A stretch of DNA of 64,000 nucleotides from Bacteroidetes bacterium GWF2_43_63. GTDB lineage: Bacteria > Bacteroidota > Bacteroidia > Bacteroidales > DTU049. Below the pieces are notes generated by a model that was not told the DNA's origin, did no database searches, and worked only from the letters and a program-made list of their open reading frames with translations. Location: contig MEOQ01000026.1 in assembly GCA_001769275.1 (NCBI GenBank), positions 23,431 to 87,430 on the forward strand, in the 5' to 3' direction. Position 1 is the first letter of the stretch, and each line of letters starts with the position of its first letter. Positions 17,373-25,214 of this stretch are shown here, one piece after another. A program made the position numbers and the translations under genes.

Positions 17373-19460
17373 ATGAATATCACTAGAAACCTGATATTGC
17401 TGTTAATGCTTTGTGCATTTCCTGCTGCAGTTTTTGCCCAGGAGCCCATTGACAGCACCAACGAAAATTCAGTGGAAGACCGCATCGAAACAATTGCGGA
17501 GAATACTGATGCAGAAATTGATTATTCAAGTCTTACGGAAACACTGAAATATTTCAGAAAACATCCGATCAACCTGAATCGAACAGACCAGGCTGAATTG
17601 GAAGAACTTGGCCTTCTGAATGACATTCAGATTGACAATTTACTGCGACACATTGAAAAAAATGGCGCTCTGATTTCGTTGTATGAGTTGCAAAGTATCG
17701 ACGGATTTGATCTGCCGACAATCTATTCTATTTTACCTTATGTGAAAATTACGGGCGACAGCAACCGCAAGACATGGAATTTCAACGAGATTCTTAATCA
17801 ATCCAAAAGCACATTGTTTGTCAGATACACCAATATTTTACAACAGCAGACCGGGTATTCCCCCATCACCGACAGCGCCCTTGCAGAAAGTCCAAACTCA
17901 AGGTATCTTGGAAGCGATTACAAGCTCTATACCCGCTACAAGTTTGCTTATTACAATATGCTGAGTTTTGGTGTTACGGCTGAAAAAGATTATGGCGAAG
18001 AATTCTTCAAAGGCAGCCAGAAACAAGGGTTTGATTTCTACAGTGCGCATTTTTTCATCAAAGACATTGGTCCCCTGAGAGCACTGGCAGTAGGTGACTA
18101 TGCGCTTCAATTTGGACAGGGACTAACGTTTTGGTCCGGATTATCTTACGGAAAATCGGCCGAGGCCATCAATATCAAAAAGAGCGGCCGAGGCATAGTT
18201 CCCTACAGTTCTGTCAATGAGAACTTATTTTTGCGTGGAGCTGCAGCCCAGTTTGATCTAAAACCTTTTTCGTTCTATGCCTGGGTGAGCCGGAAAATGC
18301 TGGATGCGAATGTCCAGGGCGGAGATTCGATGAATACAGAAGAGTTTGTTATCACCAGTCTTCAGGAATCAGGTCTCCACAATACGCAATCGACCATTGA
18401 GGATAAAGATCAGATTAGTGAACTTATTGTCGGAGGCCGCATGGAAGCGACAATTCGTAGAGTCAAAATTGGCACGACTGGTTACTACACCCGATTCGGA
18501 CAATCAATAGCCCCTGGAGATCAGCTATACGAATATTACAACTTTTCAGGCAACGAGAATCTGAATTTTGGGCTGGACTACAGCTGGATCATAAAAAATG
18601 CAAACTTTTTCGGCGAAGCCGCTATAAGTAAAAGCGGAGGAAAGGCTTTTATTAATGGAATTATGCTCTCCCCCGACAGGTTATTTACCGTTTCGGTGCT
18701 GCACCGATATCTGGAACCCGACTACCATGTAATTTATGCCACAGCGCTCCAGGAAGCTTCAACTATTAAGAACGAGCATGGATTCTATTTTGGAAATGAG
18801 TTGAAATTCTCGCGCAAATGGCGCTTTAATTCGTACGTTGACTTATTTTCCTTTCCATGGCTGCGTTATGGAGTTGATGCACCTTCCAATGGCATTGAAA
18901 TGCTGGCCCAAATAAATTTCAGACCAACAAAAAGAGCTGAATTCTACGCGCGCTTCCGTCAGGAAAACAAGGAAATGAGTGTCACTCAGGAACATATATC
19001 GGTGCTTGAACCAACTATCAAACGTTCGTACCGCATCAATGCTTCATTTCCAGTTTCAGAAAGTGTGACATTGAAATCACGTGCCGAATATCTGACCTAT
19101 CAGGAAGGCACCGGAGAGCAGCGCGACGGTTTTCTTATTTATCAGGATGTCAACTTTCGCCACCCCGGCAGTACTATTTCGTTTAATGCGCGATATGCAT
19201 TATTCGATACCGATACATACGACGAGCGTATTTATGCATATGAAAACGACGTATTATACGGCTATTCAATACCCGGGTTCTACAGCAAGGGGAGCCGCAT
19301 GTATCTGACAGTTAGATGGTCAGCAACAAAGCATCTGGATTTCTGGGCGCGCATTGCTCAAACCACCTATGTAAATAAGGACGTAGTTGGCAGTGGGTTG
19401 GAAGAAATACAAGGACCCTCGAAAACCGAATTGAAGTTGCAAATGCGCATAACGTTTTAA
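17373..19460 (+). CDS. Helix-hairpin-helix protein fused to a large outer membrane beta-domain
   Basis: The 695-residue protein begins with a signal peptide (cleavage near VFAQ, residue 23). It continues with a ComEA-like helix-hairpin-helix region at about 50-130 (NLNRTDQAELEELGLLNDIQ, then SLYELQSIDGFDLPTIYSIL). The remaining 550 residues are rich in alternating strands and aromatic residues and look like a large barrel. HhH domains of the ComEA type bind DNA in the periplasm during uptake. A fusion to an apparent outer membrane channel suggests, but does not prove, a role in DNA or polymer passage. The start is 2 bases after the upstream barrel gene. Database labels for relatives are usually 'helix-hairpin-helix domain-containing protein', with no assigned role. 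Confidence 0.8.
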   Translation: MNITRNLILLLMLCAFPAAVFAQEPIDSTNENSVEDRIETIAENTDAEIDYSSLTETLKYFRKHPINLNRTDQAELEELGLLNDIQIDNLLRHIEKNGALISLYELQSIDGFDLPTIYSILPYVKITGDSNRKTWNFNEILNQSKSTLFVRYTNILQQQTGYSPITDSALAESPNSRYLGSDYKLYTRYKFAYYNMLSFGVTAEKDYGEEFFKGSQKQGFDFYSAHFFIKDIGPLRALAVGDYALQFGQGLTFWSGLSYGKSAEAINIKKSGRGIVPYSSVNENLFLRGAAAQFDLKPFSFYAWVSRKMLDANVQGGDSMNTEEFVITSLQESGLHNTQSTIEDKDQISELIVGGRMEATIRRVKIGTTGYYTRFGQSIAPGDQLYEYYNFSGNENLNFGLDYSWIIKNANFFGEAAISKSGGKAFINGIMLSPDRLFTVSVLHRYLEPDYHVIYATALQEASTIKNEHGFYFGNELKFSRKWRFNSYVDLFSFPWLRYGVDAPSNGIEMLAQINFRPTKRAEFYARFRQENKEMSVTQEHISVLEPTIKRSYRINASFPVSESVTLKSRAEYLTYQEGTGEQRDGFLIYQDVNFRHPGSTISFNARYALFDTDTYDERIYAYENDVLYGYSIPGFYSKGSRMYLTVRWSATKHLDFWARIAQTTYVNKDVVGSGLEEIQGPSKTELKLQMRITF

Positions 19461-19479
19461 GTTCTTTCGAAAATTGTTC

Positions 19480-19487
19480 TATTTTTG
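19480..19487 (+). promoter_or_regulatory. -7 box (TATTTTTG) for the peptide transporter gene
   Basis: TATTTTTG lies 30 bases before the ATG at 19518 and just after the stop of the HhH-barrel gene at 19460. Confidence 0.5.
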
Positions 19488-19517
19488 CCGAAGAAAATTC
19501 ACTAAACCTTTCAAAAT

Positions 19518-21050
19518 ATGTTCAAAAATCATCCTAAAGGACTACTCGCAGCTGCATTGGCAAACATGGGCGAACGATTCGGGTTCTACACAATGATGGC
19601 CATTCTGGTTTTGTTTCTCCAGGCAAAGTTTGGACTCTCAGGACCTAATGCCGGAATCATTTACTCGATTTTTTACTTTTCCATTTACATTCTGGCTTTT
19701 GTTGGCGGTCTTATTGCCGATAAAACTAAAAACTTCAAGGGTACCATCCTCGTCGGACTTATTCTGATGGCGATTGGTTATTTCCTCATTGCCATTCCAA
19801 CAGAGACCCCGGTTCCTCAGGGCTCTTTTGTTACGTTGCTTGCTATGACCTGTTTTGGTCTTTTTGTTATTGCTTTTGGTAATGGTTTGTTCAAAGGAAA
19901 CCTGCAGGCACTGGTCGGACAGATGTACGATAATGAGCAGTATGGAAAAATGCGCGACTCTGGTTTTTCATTATTCTATATGTTCATCAATGTTGGGGCA
20001 ATCTTTGCACCTCTGGCAGCGGTAGGAGTAAGAAACTGGTGGGTTAGTTCCCATGGTTTTGCCTATAACTCAGACCTTCCAGGCCTTTGCCACTCGCACC
20101 TTGATCAAACAATTTCAGCCGACGGAGCCACAAAGCTCGTTGACCTCGCTTCAAAAGCTGGTTTCACGGGTACAGACATGACTACCTTTGCCAATGAGTA
20201 TTTGAATGTCTTCGCAACTGGTTTTCACTATGCTTTCGCTGTTGCTATTGGCGCTATGCTGATTTCGCTGGTCATTTATCTGACCAATAAAAAGAAATTC
20301 CCAAATCCGAAAACAAAGCAAGAAATTGCAGCCGGAGTTCAGGCTGGCGAAATGGATATCAAGGAAGTTAAACAACGCCTTTATGCACTATTTGCAGTAT
20401 TTGCGGTTGTTATCTTCTTCTGGTTTTCGTTCCATCAGAACGGACTAACGCTGACCTATTTTGCCAAAGACTATACTGACCTGAGTCAGATAAACATCAA
20501 TCTTGGCTTCACAAATTTAGTTGGGGCCGAGTTGTTTCAGTCAATCAATCCGTTCTTTGTCGTATTCCTTACTCCTGTAATTCTGGCTGTTTTTGCCGCT
20601 TTGCGCGCCAGAGGCAAAGAGCCTTCAACACCAAAGAAAATTGCCATCGGTATGGGTATTGCAGCATCTGCATATGTGCTAATGGCTGTTGGTTCGATGG
20701 GTGTTCCTACCAAAGAAGCTATCACTGAAATGGGTGGACTTCCCGATGCACAACGCATTACACCGTTGCTTCTGATTGGCACTTATTTTATTCTTACAGT
20801 GGCAGAGCTCTTCATTTCGCCATTGGGAATTTCATTCGTATCAAAAGTTGCCCCACCTAAATATCAGGGTATGATGCAGGGTCTTTGGCTTTGCGCAACT
20901 GCAATCGGTAATTCGCTCTTATTTATCGGTGCCATTTTATATGAGAACATTCCAATTTCTATGACATGGACCGTTTTCATCGTCGCATGCTGTATCTCAA
21001 TGGGAACAATGTTCTTCATGCTGAGGTGGCTTGAACGGGTATCGAAATAA
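19518..21050 (+). CDS. Proton-dependent oligopeptide transporter (POT/PTR family, MFS)
   Basis: This 510-residue inner membrane protein carries about 12-14 membrane segments and the POT signature NMGERFGFYTMMAILVLF near the N-terminus (the ExxERFxYY proton-coupling motif). GNGLFKGNLQALVGQMYD and FSLFYMFINVGAIFAPL match the family's second signature. It imports di- and tripeptides with protons. An internal loop (about residues 170-230) that could hold extra helices is typical of Bacteroidota members. It is monocistronic, with its own -7 box and a terminator at 21073. Confidence 0.92.
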   Translation: MFKNHPKGLLAAALANMGERFGFYTMMAILVLFLQAKFGLSGPNAGIIYSIFYFSIYILAFVGGLIADKTKNFKGTILVGLILMAIGYFLIAIPTETPVPQGSFVTLLAMTCFGLFVIAFGNGLFKGNLQALVGQMYDNEQYGKMRDSGFSLFYMFINVGAIFAPLAAVGVRNWWVSSHGFAYNSDLPGLCHSHLDQTISADGATKLVDLASKAGFTGTDMTTFANEYLNVFATGFHYAFAVAIGAMLISLVIYLTNKKKFPNPKTKQEIAAGVQAGEMDIKEVKQRLYALFAVFAVVIFFWFSFHQNGLTLTYFAKDYTDLSQININLGFTNLVGAELFQSINPFFVVFLTPVILAVFAALRARGKEPSTPKKIAIGMGIAASAYVLMAVGSMGVPTKEAITEMGGLPDAQRITPLLLIGTYFILTVAELFISPLGISFVSKVAPPKYQGMMQGLWLCATAIGNSLLFIGAILYENIPISMTWTVFIVACCISMGTMFFMLRWLERVSK

Positions 21051-21072
21051 ATCATTTGACTGTACTATTAAG

Positions 21073-21102
21073 GGAGTTGCTTCTTGGCAGCTCCTTTTTT
21101 TT
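21073..21102 (+). terminator. Terminator of the peptide transporter, ending 8 bases before the next start codon
   Basis: GGAGTTGC pairs with GCAGCTCC (one G-T pair) around a TTCTTG loop, followed by eight T. The next gene's ATG is at 21111, so this terminator lies in what must be the leader of the radical SAM gene unless that gene's promoter lies within it. Confidence 0.85.
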
Positions 21103-21110
21103 AAATAATT

Positions 21111-22040
21111 ATGCACCAGAAAGCATTTACCCTTCTTTCGGAATATCTGAAGGAAAAACACGGCGGTCGACTGCAAAAAGTGAGTGTTGATGCTGGTTTC
21201 ACATGCCCAAACCGCGATGGATCTGCCGGAACAGGCGGCTGCACGTATTGCGATAATTCAGCTTTTAATCCATCCTATTGCTCGCCGGCAAAATCAATCC
21301 GGCAGCAAGTGTTGGAAGGAATCGAATTTCACGCAAAGCGCTACAGGCGGGCACAGCAATTTCTGGTCTATTTTCAGCCCTATTCCAACACGTATGCAGA
21401 AGTTAATAAGCTGCGGGCACTGTTTGCAGAAGCTTTAAATATTGAAGGAGTGGCGGGAATTTGCGTGAGCACACGCCCGGATTGTTTCTGTCAGGAAACT
21501 GCTGAACTTTTAGCCGAAATTGCCGAAAATAAAGTGGTTATGCTGGAGCTTGGGGTTGAAAGTATCCGGGACAAAACTTTGCAAAGAATAAACCGTGGAC
21601 ATGATTTTGCGGCAACAGAAGAAGCTTTTGAGCTGGCAAATTCGTTTAATCTTTTTGTCACCGGACATTATATTATTGGATTACCTGGCGAAAGCCGCGA
21701 AGAAATTCTTTCAGATGCATCAGTGTTGAACAAACTTCCCATGAATGCCCTGAAGCTTCACCAATTGCAGATAGTTCGCAATACAGCCATGGAAAAGGAT
21801 TATCTGGATCATCCGGAAGACTATTTGCTGTTTGAATTGCCGGAATATGTCGATTTCATTGTTTCCTTTGCCGAGCGGCTGCGGCCGGATCTGTTGATTG
21901 ATCGCTTTGCTGGAGAGGTTCCGCCATCCTTTTTGCGCGCACCCGACTGGGGCCTAGTCCGTTATGATCAGGTGCTGCAAATGATTGAAAAGAAATTTAT
22001 TGAGCGAAATACGGTACAGGGCAGAGCCTGTGTGATATAA
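21111..22040 (+). CDS. TIGR01212/YhcC-family radical SAM protein
   Basis: This 309-residue protein has the radical SAM region at the N-terminus with VDAGFTCPNRDGSAGTGGCTYCDN, containing the iron-sulfur cysteines in the spacing typical of the YhcC (TIGR01212) family rather than plain CxxxCxxC. Further signatures are FQPYSNTYA, GICVSTRPDC and VMLELGVESI. The start at 21111 leaves only a few bases after the preceding terminator. The reaction is unknown; relatives are thought to act on RNA or cofactors, but I do not assign one. Confidence 0.9.
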   Translation: MHQKAFTLLSEYLKEKHGGRLQKVSVDAGFTCPNRDGSAGTGGCTYCDNSAFNPSYCSPAKSIRQQVLEGIEFHAKRYRRAQQFLVYFQPYSNTYAEVNKLRALFAEALNIEGVAGICVSTRPDCFCQETAELLAEIAENKVVMLELGVESIRDKTLQRINRGHDFAATEEAFELANSFNLFVTGHYIIGLPGESREEILSDASVLNKLPMNALKLHQLQIVRNTAMEKDYLDHPEDYLLFELPEYVDFIVSFAERLRPDLLIDRFAGEVPPSFLRAPDWGLVRYDQVLQMIEKKFIERNTVQGRACVI

Positions 22041-22332
22041 GATATAAGAAATGAGATATGTGATTTTTGATTTGAGCTTTAATTTATGATAGACTGATTT
22101 AGCGATGGAGCATTCTTTAATTATATTCAATTTATAATCTGCAAATTATACTTATACCCCTTCCTTCAAAAATCAAATATCTTAAATAAAATATCTTAAA
22201 TAAAAAAAAGCCCCTTGCGGGGCTCACGTTATCTGTTATGATTTGGGGGGGCTTGTTTGAGTGAAAAGTAAATTTGTTTTCTCAACTTTCACGACACAAA
22301 GATATATCATGAAACAACACCTTTTTTTTCAC
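22041..22332. other. Intergenic AT-rich stretch after the radical SAM gene
   Basis: No gene is apparent. The first part holds short repeated words (GATATAAGAAATGAGATATG, GATTTTTGATTTGAG) like those after the gene at 38625. A terminator at 22203-22224 and a possible minus-strand -7 box (TATCTTTG, fwd 22297-22304) follow. A short minus-strand RNA of about 90 nt between them is possible but unproven. Confidence 0.4.
22203..22224 (-). terminator. Minus-strand intrinsic terminator
   Basis: On the minus strand AGCCCC pairs with GGGGCT around GCAA and is followed by eight T. It lies downstream of the 33-codon frame at 22333-22434 and the nfeD gene, and would end their transcript. Confidence 0.8.
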
Positions 22333-22434
22333 TTATTCATGTTGCGGCAAATTGTGATAATCTACACCGAATTGAAAAACAAAGGCATTAAGAATTGCTA
22401 ATACAATCATGTAGATCATTGTTTCACTGACCAT
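22333..22434 (-). CDS. Possible 33-residue small membrane protein
   Basis: An ATG at 22434 opens a 33-codon frame ending TAA at 22333. The peptide has one hydrophobic segment (MIYMIVLAILNAFVFQF) flanked by polar ends, as in known bacterial small membrane proteins. A purine-rich GAGGGG lies about 4 bases upstream of the ATG. It is on the same strand as nfeD, 151 bases after its stop, and before a good terminator. There is no sequence family I recognise and chance cannot be excluded at this size. The neighbouring palindrome at 22465-22482 could be part of its control region. Confidence 0.4.
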   Translation of the reverse strand: MVSETMIYMIVLAILNAFVFQFGVDYHNLPQHE

Positions 22435-22464
22435 TATACCCCTCAATGTTGTGATTGTTAAAAA

Positions 22465-22482
22465 CATGGAAATTTTTCCATG
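22465..22482. repeat. Perfect 8-bp inverted repeat CATGGAAA-TT-TTTCCATG
   Basis: The near-palindrome lies about 30 bases before the small ORF start at 22434 and about 100 bases after nfeD. Its symmetry and short spacer are like an operator for a dimeric regulator; the lack of a proper loop makes a terminator less likely. Confidence 0.5.
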
Positions 22483-22585
22483 CAAATTACGCGTCTTATC
22501 AAATTTGATATTAATTATTGCGGTTATTTATTTGCTTATCTGCAATTTACCGTTGCACTTTGACAAATATTTTTTTCAATCCAGT

Positions 22586-23944
22586 TTAGGCCTTTCTGAC
22601 AATCAACTGCATATTTTCATAGGCTACAACCCTTATTTTTTCATCTTTTTCAATAAAACCTATTTGTGCGGTTGCATCGTATTGATCACTGTCGATTTCA
22701 ATCTTGCCAGCGGGACGAAGAATTGTAAGAGCCGTGCCGGTCTTGCCAATAAGCTCTTTATAAGTGCTTTCCGAAGCTGAATACCCATCTGATGACCGCA
22801 ATTCGTCGCTTAATCCCAACGTTGAGCCACCCACTTTAATCCGTACAATTTTTGAGCTTAGATAAAAAGATCCAACAAGTGCAGCCAAAATTGAAATGGA
22901 AACCAATGCAAAAGATCGGGCAACCGGCGTGTAGTCGCCATCAGGCATTGAAAGTCCGATATTTCCAACCAGTGCAAAAGTGAGTCCTCCAACAATCAGC
23001 ACTATTCCTGAAACTCCGGCCACGCCGAAGCCAGGAATAACAAATACCTCTACCGCCAGTAATCCGATTCCTATAATGAATAAAAGAATTTCCCAGTTAT
23101 TTGCCAGACCTTCAACGTATAATGGAGCAAAATAGAGCAATGCAGCAACAACGGATACCAATAAAGCAAAGCCAATACCAGGCGACTGCATTTCGAAGTA
23201 TATACCGCCGATAATCAACATAATAAGCAACCCGCTAATGGCCGGATTGATCAGGAATCCAATGAATTTGTCCAGCGCAGAAATTTCCTGACGGACTATT
23301 TCATATTCTGAAATGCCATTCATTTTAATCACTTCTTCGATGCTTTCGGCCTGACCTTCGCAAAAGCCGTTGGCAATTGCTTCTTCGGTGGTAAATGTCA
23401 GCACTTTGCCTGAATCTACTACTCCTTCAATATAAACATCGGGATCAACCATCGCTTCGGCAATCATGGGGTCGCGGCCCTGGGCCTGGGCGGTGCTGCG
23501 CATCATCGAACGCATATAGCTCTGATACTTGTCGGGGGCGGCCTCCGAAGTTTCGGTAACAACAGTTGCTGCACCGATATTGGCTCCTTTACGCATATAA
23601 ATGCTGTCGCAGGCTATGGAGATCAGCGCTCCCGCCGAAGCGGCGTTGTTGTCGATATAAACCCAAACCGGCTTTGGAAAATTCAGTAAGGCCGTCCGGA
23701 TGCTGTCGGCTGCATCTACAAGCCCGCCGTAGGTATTGAGGTGAACCAAAACTATATCGGCATTTAAATCCCTGGCTTCCTGCAAGCCGTTTTTGGTCGT
23801 CCTCCACGAAGATGGGCCGATTTCATCGAAAATTTTCAGGACATAAATCTTGGTTTTGACACTATCCTGCGCAAAGGAACTGATGGTAAAAACCGGCAGG
23901 AATGCCAACAGAAGAAAAAGCAGTTTTTTATTGATAGTATTCAT
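22586..23944 (-). CDS. nfeD: NfeD-family membrane serine protease (long form)
   Basis: This 452-residue protein has a signal peptide and a ClpP-like protease domain (about 30-240) with VHLNTYGGLVDAADSIR and NNAASAGALISIACDSIYM. Four to five membrane segments follow (about 240-370), and a C-terminal NfeD beta-barrel (OB-fold, about 380-452; GKTGTALTILRPAGKIEIDSD). Long NfeD proteins (archaeal 1510-N type) cleave membrane proteins such as stomatins. The usual stomatin/SPFH partner is not adjacent here. The ATG at 23944 overlaps the preceding minus-strand gene by 17 bases, suggesting an operon with it. Confidence 0.9.
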   Translation of the reverse strand: MNTINKKLLFLLLAFLPVFTISSFAQDSVKTKIYVLKIFDEIGPSSWRTTKNGLQEARDLNADIVLVHLNTYGGLVDAADSIRTALLNFPKPVWVYIDNNAASAGALISIACDSIYMRKGANIGAATVVTETSEAAPDKYQSYMRSMMRSTAQAQGRDPMIAEAMVDPDVYIEGVVDSGKVLTFTTEEAIANGFCEGQAESIEEVIKMNGISEYEIVRQEISALDKFIGFLINPAISGLLIMLIIGGIYFEMQSPGIGFALLVSVVAALLYFAPLYVEGLANNWEILLFIIGIGLLAVEVFVIPGFGVAGVSGIVLIVGGLTFALVGNIGLSMPDGDYTPVARSFALVSISILAALVGSFYLSSKIVRIKVGGSTLGLSDELRSSDGYSASESTYKELIGKTGTALTILRPAGKIEIDSDQYDATAQIGFIEKDEKIRVVAYENMQLIVRKA

Positions 23945-24677
23945 AGGTTACAAATGTTTTATTTGTCTGACCATCCTGAGACCAACTAATCATAACGAGG
24001 CTGCCGTTCTGATCGTAGTTATAGTAATATGTTTCGCTAATTTCATACAAAGCATTGGTGAAAGAGAAGGAATCAAGATTTCCGCCAGCGTCAAAAACAA
24101 AGGATTTTGAGATTTCTCCAACTGAAGAAATTATTTCTCCTTCATTATGCGTGAATTTTTCTGTAGATGATAATTCCAGCTCGTTTTCTCCAATTCCTTT
24201 TATGTGTTCGGCAGAACCCGAATACTCTTTAATTTCAAGCAGTTTTTTTTCGGCTGAATAAATGAAATGAGTCTCGGTAATCGTCCATCCTTTTTCAGTA
24301 TTCCTGCTTACATATTGGGATACAAAGGAATTGTTTTTTTGGTTGAAGTTATACCTGACCGTATCCAAAGCATTTCCATAAGTATTAACCGCCATTTTCA
24401 GAAAACCATTGTTATCATATTGGAACGTATTTGCATATTTAAAGCCCGACTGATTCTCTTCTTTCACCAAATTCCCCGACTGATCGAATGAGAGAACCAC
24501 CTGCTTTTCAATCTGCGAATTGTCTGCTCCTACTGTTGCCAGCATGATCGTTTTCACCTTTTTTTCTTTCACCTGCTGCAGATTGAGCCATGGATAGCTG
24601 AGCTCAACATAAGGATTCTGAGCATGCATGGAAGATAAAAGACATAAGGTAAAAGATAAAAGAAGAATATGTTTCAT
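23928..24677 (-). CDS. Secreted protein with YD-like beta repeats, function unknown
   Basis: The 249-residue product has a signal peptide (cleavage near MHAQN, residue 19-21). Its body is made of short beta-hairpin units such as LSFDQSGNLVKEE, FQYDNNGFLKMAV and YNYDQNGSLVMISW, resembling YD/RHS-type repeats. I do not recognise a family function. It overlaps nfeD by 17 bases, so expression is probably coupled; a role as a substrate or partner of NfeD is only a guess. RNase P RNA is encoded just upstream on the same strand. Confidence 0.7.
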   Translation of the reverse strand: MKHILLLSFTLCLLSSMHAQNPYVELSYPWLNLQQVKEKKVKTIMLATVGADNSQIEKQVVLSFDQSGNLVKEENQSGFKYANTFQYDNNGFLKMAVNTYGNALDTVRYNFNQKNNSFVSQYVSRNTEKGWTITETHFIYSAEKKLLEIKEYSGSAEHIKGIGENELELSSTEKFTHNEGEIISSVGEISKSFVFDAGGNLDSFSFTNALYEISETYYYNYDQNGSLVMISWSQDGQTNKTFVTYEYYQ

Positions 24678-24698
24678 AAGCGTAGAAATTTAAAAAAA

Positions 24699-25058
24699 AT
24701 AAGCTGTCCCATAAGCCGGATTCTGTGTTCTGCCGAAGCAGAATCTCATCATTTATCTGCGGTACATGTCGCCATGGACCTTTAGCAGCCTACCCCCCGG
24801 CATGGGCGAGCAGCCCTAAGCCGGTATACGTGGCTTTGCACCCCATGAGGTTTACCTTCTGCGGAGTCACCTCCGGCAGCTGTGAGCTCTTACCTCACAA
24901 TTTCACCCTTACCCCGGCACAAGGCCGTGGCGGTATAATTTCTGTTGCACTGGCTGTCCCGCCGAAGCGGGCCTTCCCGTTAGGAAGCATGGTGCTCTGT
25001 GGTGTCCGGACTTTCCTCCCTTTATTAAAAACAAAGAGCGATGAGAGGAACAGCTTAT
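24699..25058 (-). ncRNA. rnpB: RNase P RNA (class A)
   Basis: RNase P RNA is the catalytic subunit that trims 5' leaders from pre-tRNAs. On the minus strand the molecule contains the conserved GAGGAAAGTCCGGAC near its 5' end, ACAGAAATTATACCGCC (CR-IV region) in the middle, and ACAGAATCCGGCTTA near the 3' end. P1 is visible as ATAAGCTGTTCC paired with GGGACAGCTTAT (one G-U pair), which sets ends at about 25058 and 24699, 360 nt. P1 runs straight into T8, so the stem probably doubles as its terminator. A frame of 149 codons on the opposite strand over this gene is spurious. Confidence 0.95.
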
Positions 25059-25060
25059 CA

Positions 25061-25068
25061 CAAAAATA
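25061..25068 (-). promoter_or_regulatory. -7 box (TATTTTTG) for rnpB
   Basis: The minus strand reads TATTTTTG three bases before the P1 5' strand, placing the start of transcription at the RNA's mature 5' end. No clear -33 element was seen. Confidence 0.55.
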
Positions 25069-25214
25069 CATCGTTTTTCCGACATTAATGCATTTGACTT
25101 TCACGAATTTAAGAGATATATGCATTTTCCCATCATGTCTGTGCCACAATTTTTGTATTATTGTGGCAAAATAATTGAAAGGCCATCAGCCAAAACCCAC
25201 TAAAACCTGCAGCC

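Noticed and set aside
22451..22780. Plus-strand frame of 109 codons
   Set aside because: Its last 195 bases overlap the 3' end of nfeD on the other strand, and the hydrophobic N-terminus comes from AT-rich intergenic DNA.
24630..24675. Repeat words (AAAGACATAAGGTAAAAGATAAAAG) like the pyrimidine tract at 34.1 kb
   Set aside because: They encode the signal peptide of the minus-strand gene starting at 24677; the likeness to the intergenic tract is probably simple-sequence chance.
24725..25174. Plus-strand open frame of 149 codons
   Set aside because: It lies over the RNase P RNA on the opposite strand; the RNA's conserved motifs explain the sequence and the frame has no family likeness.
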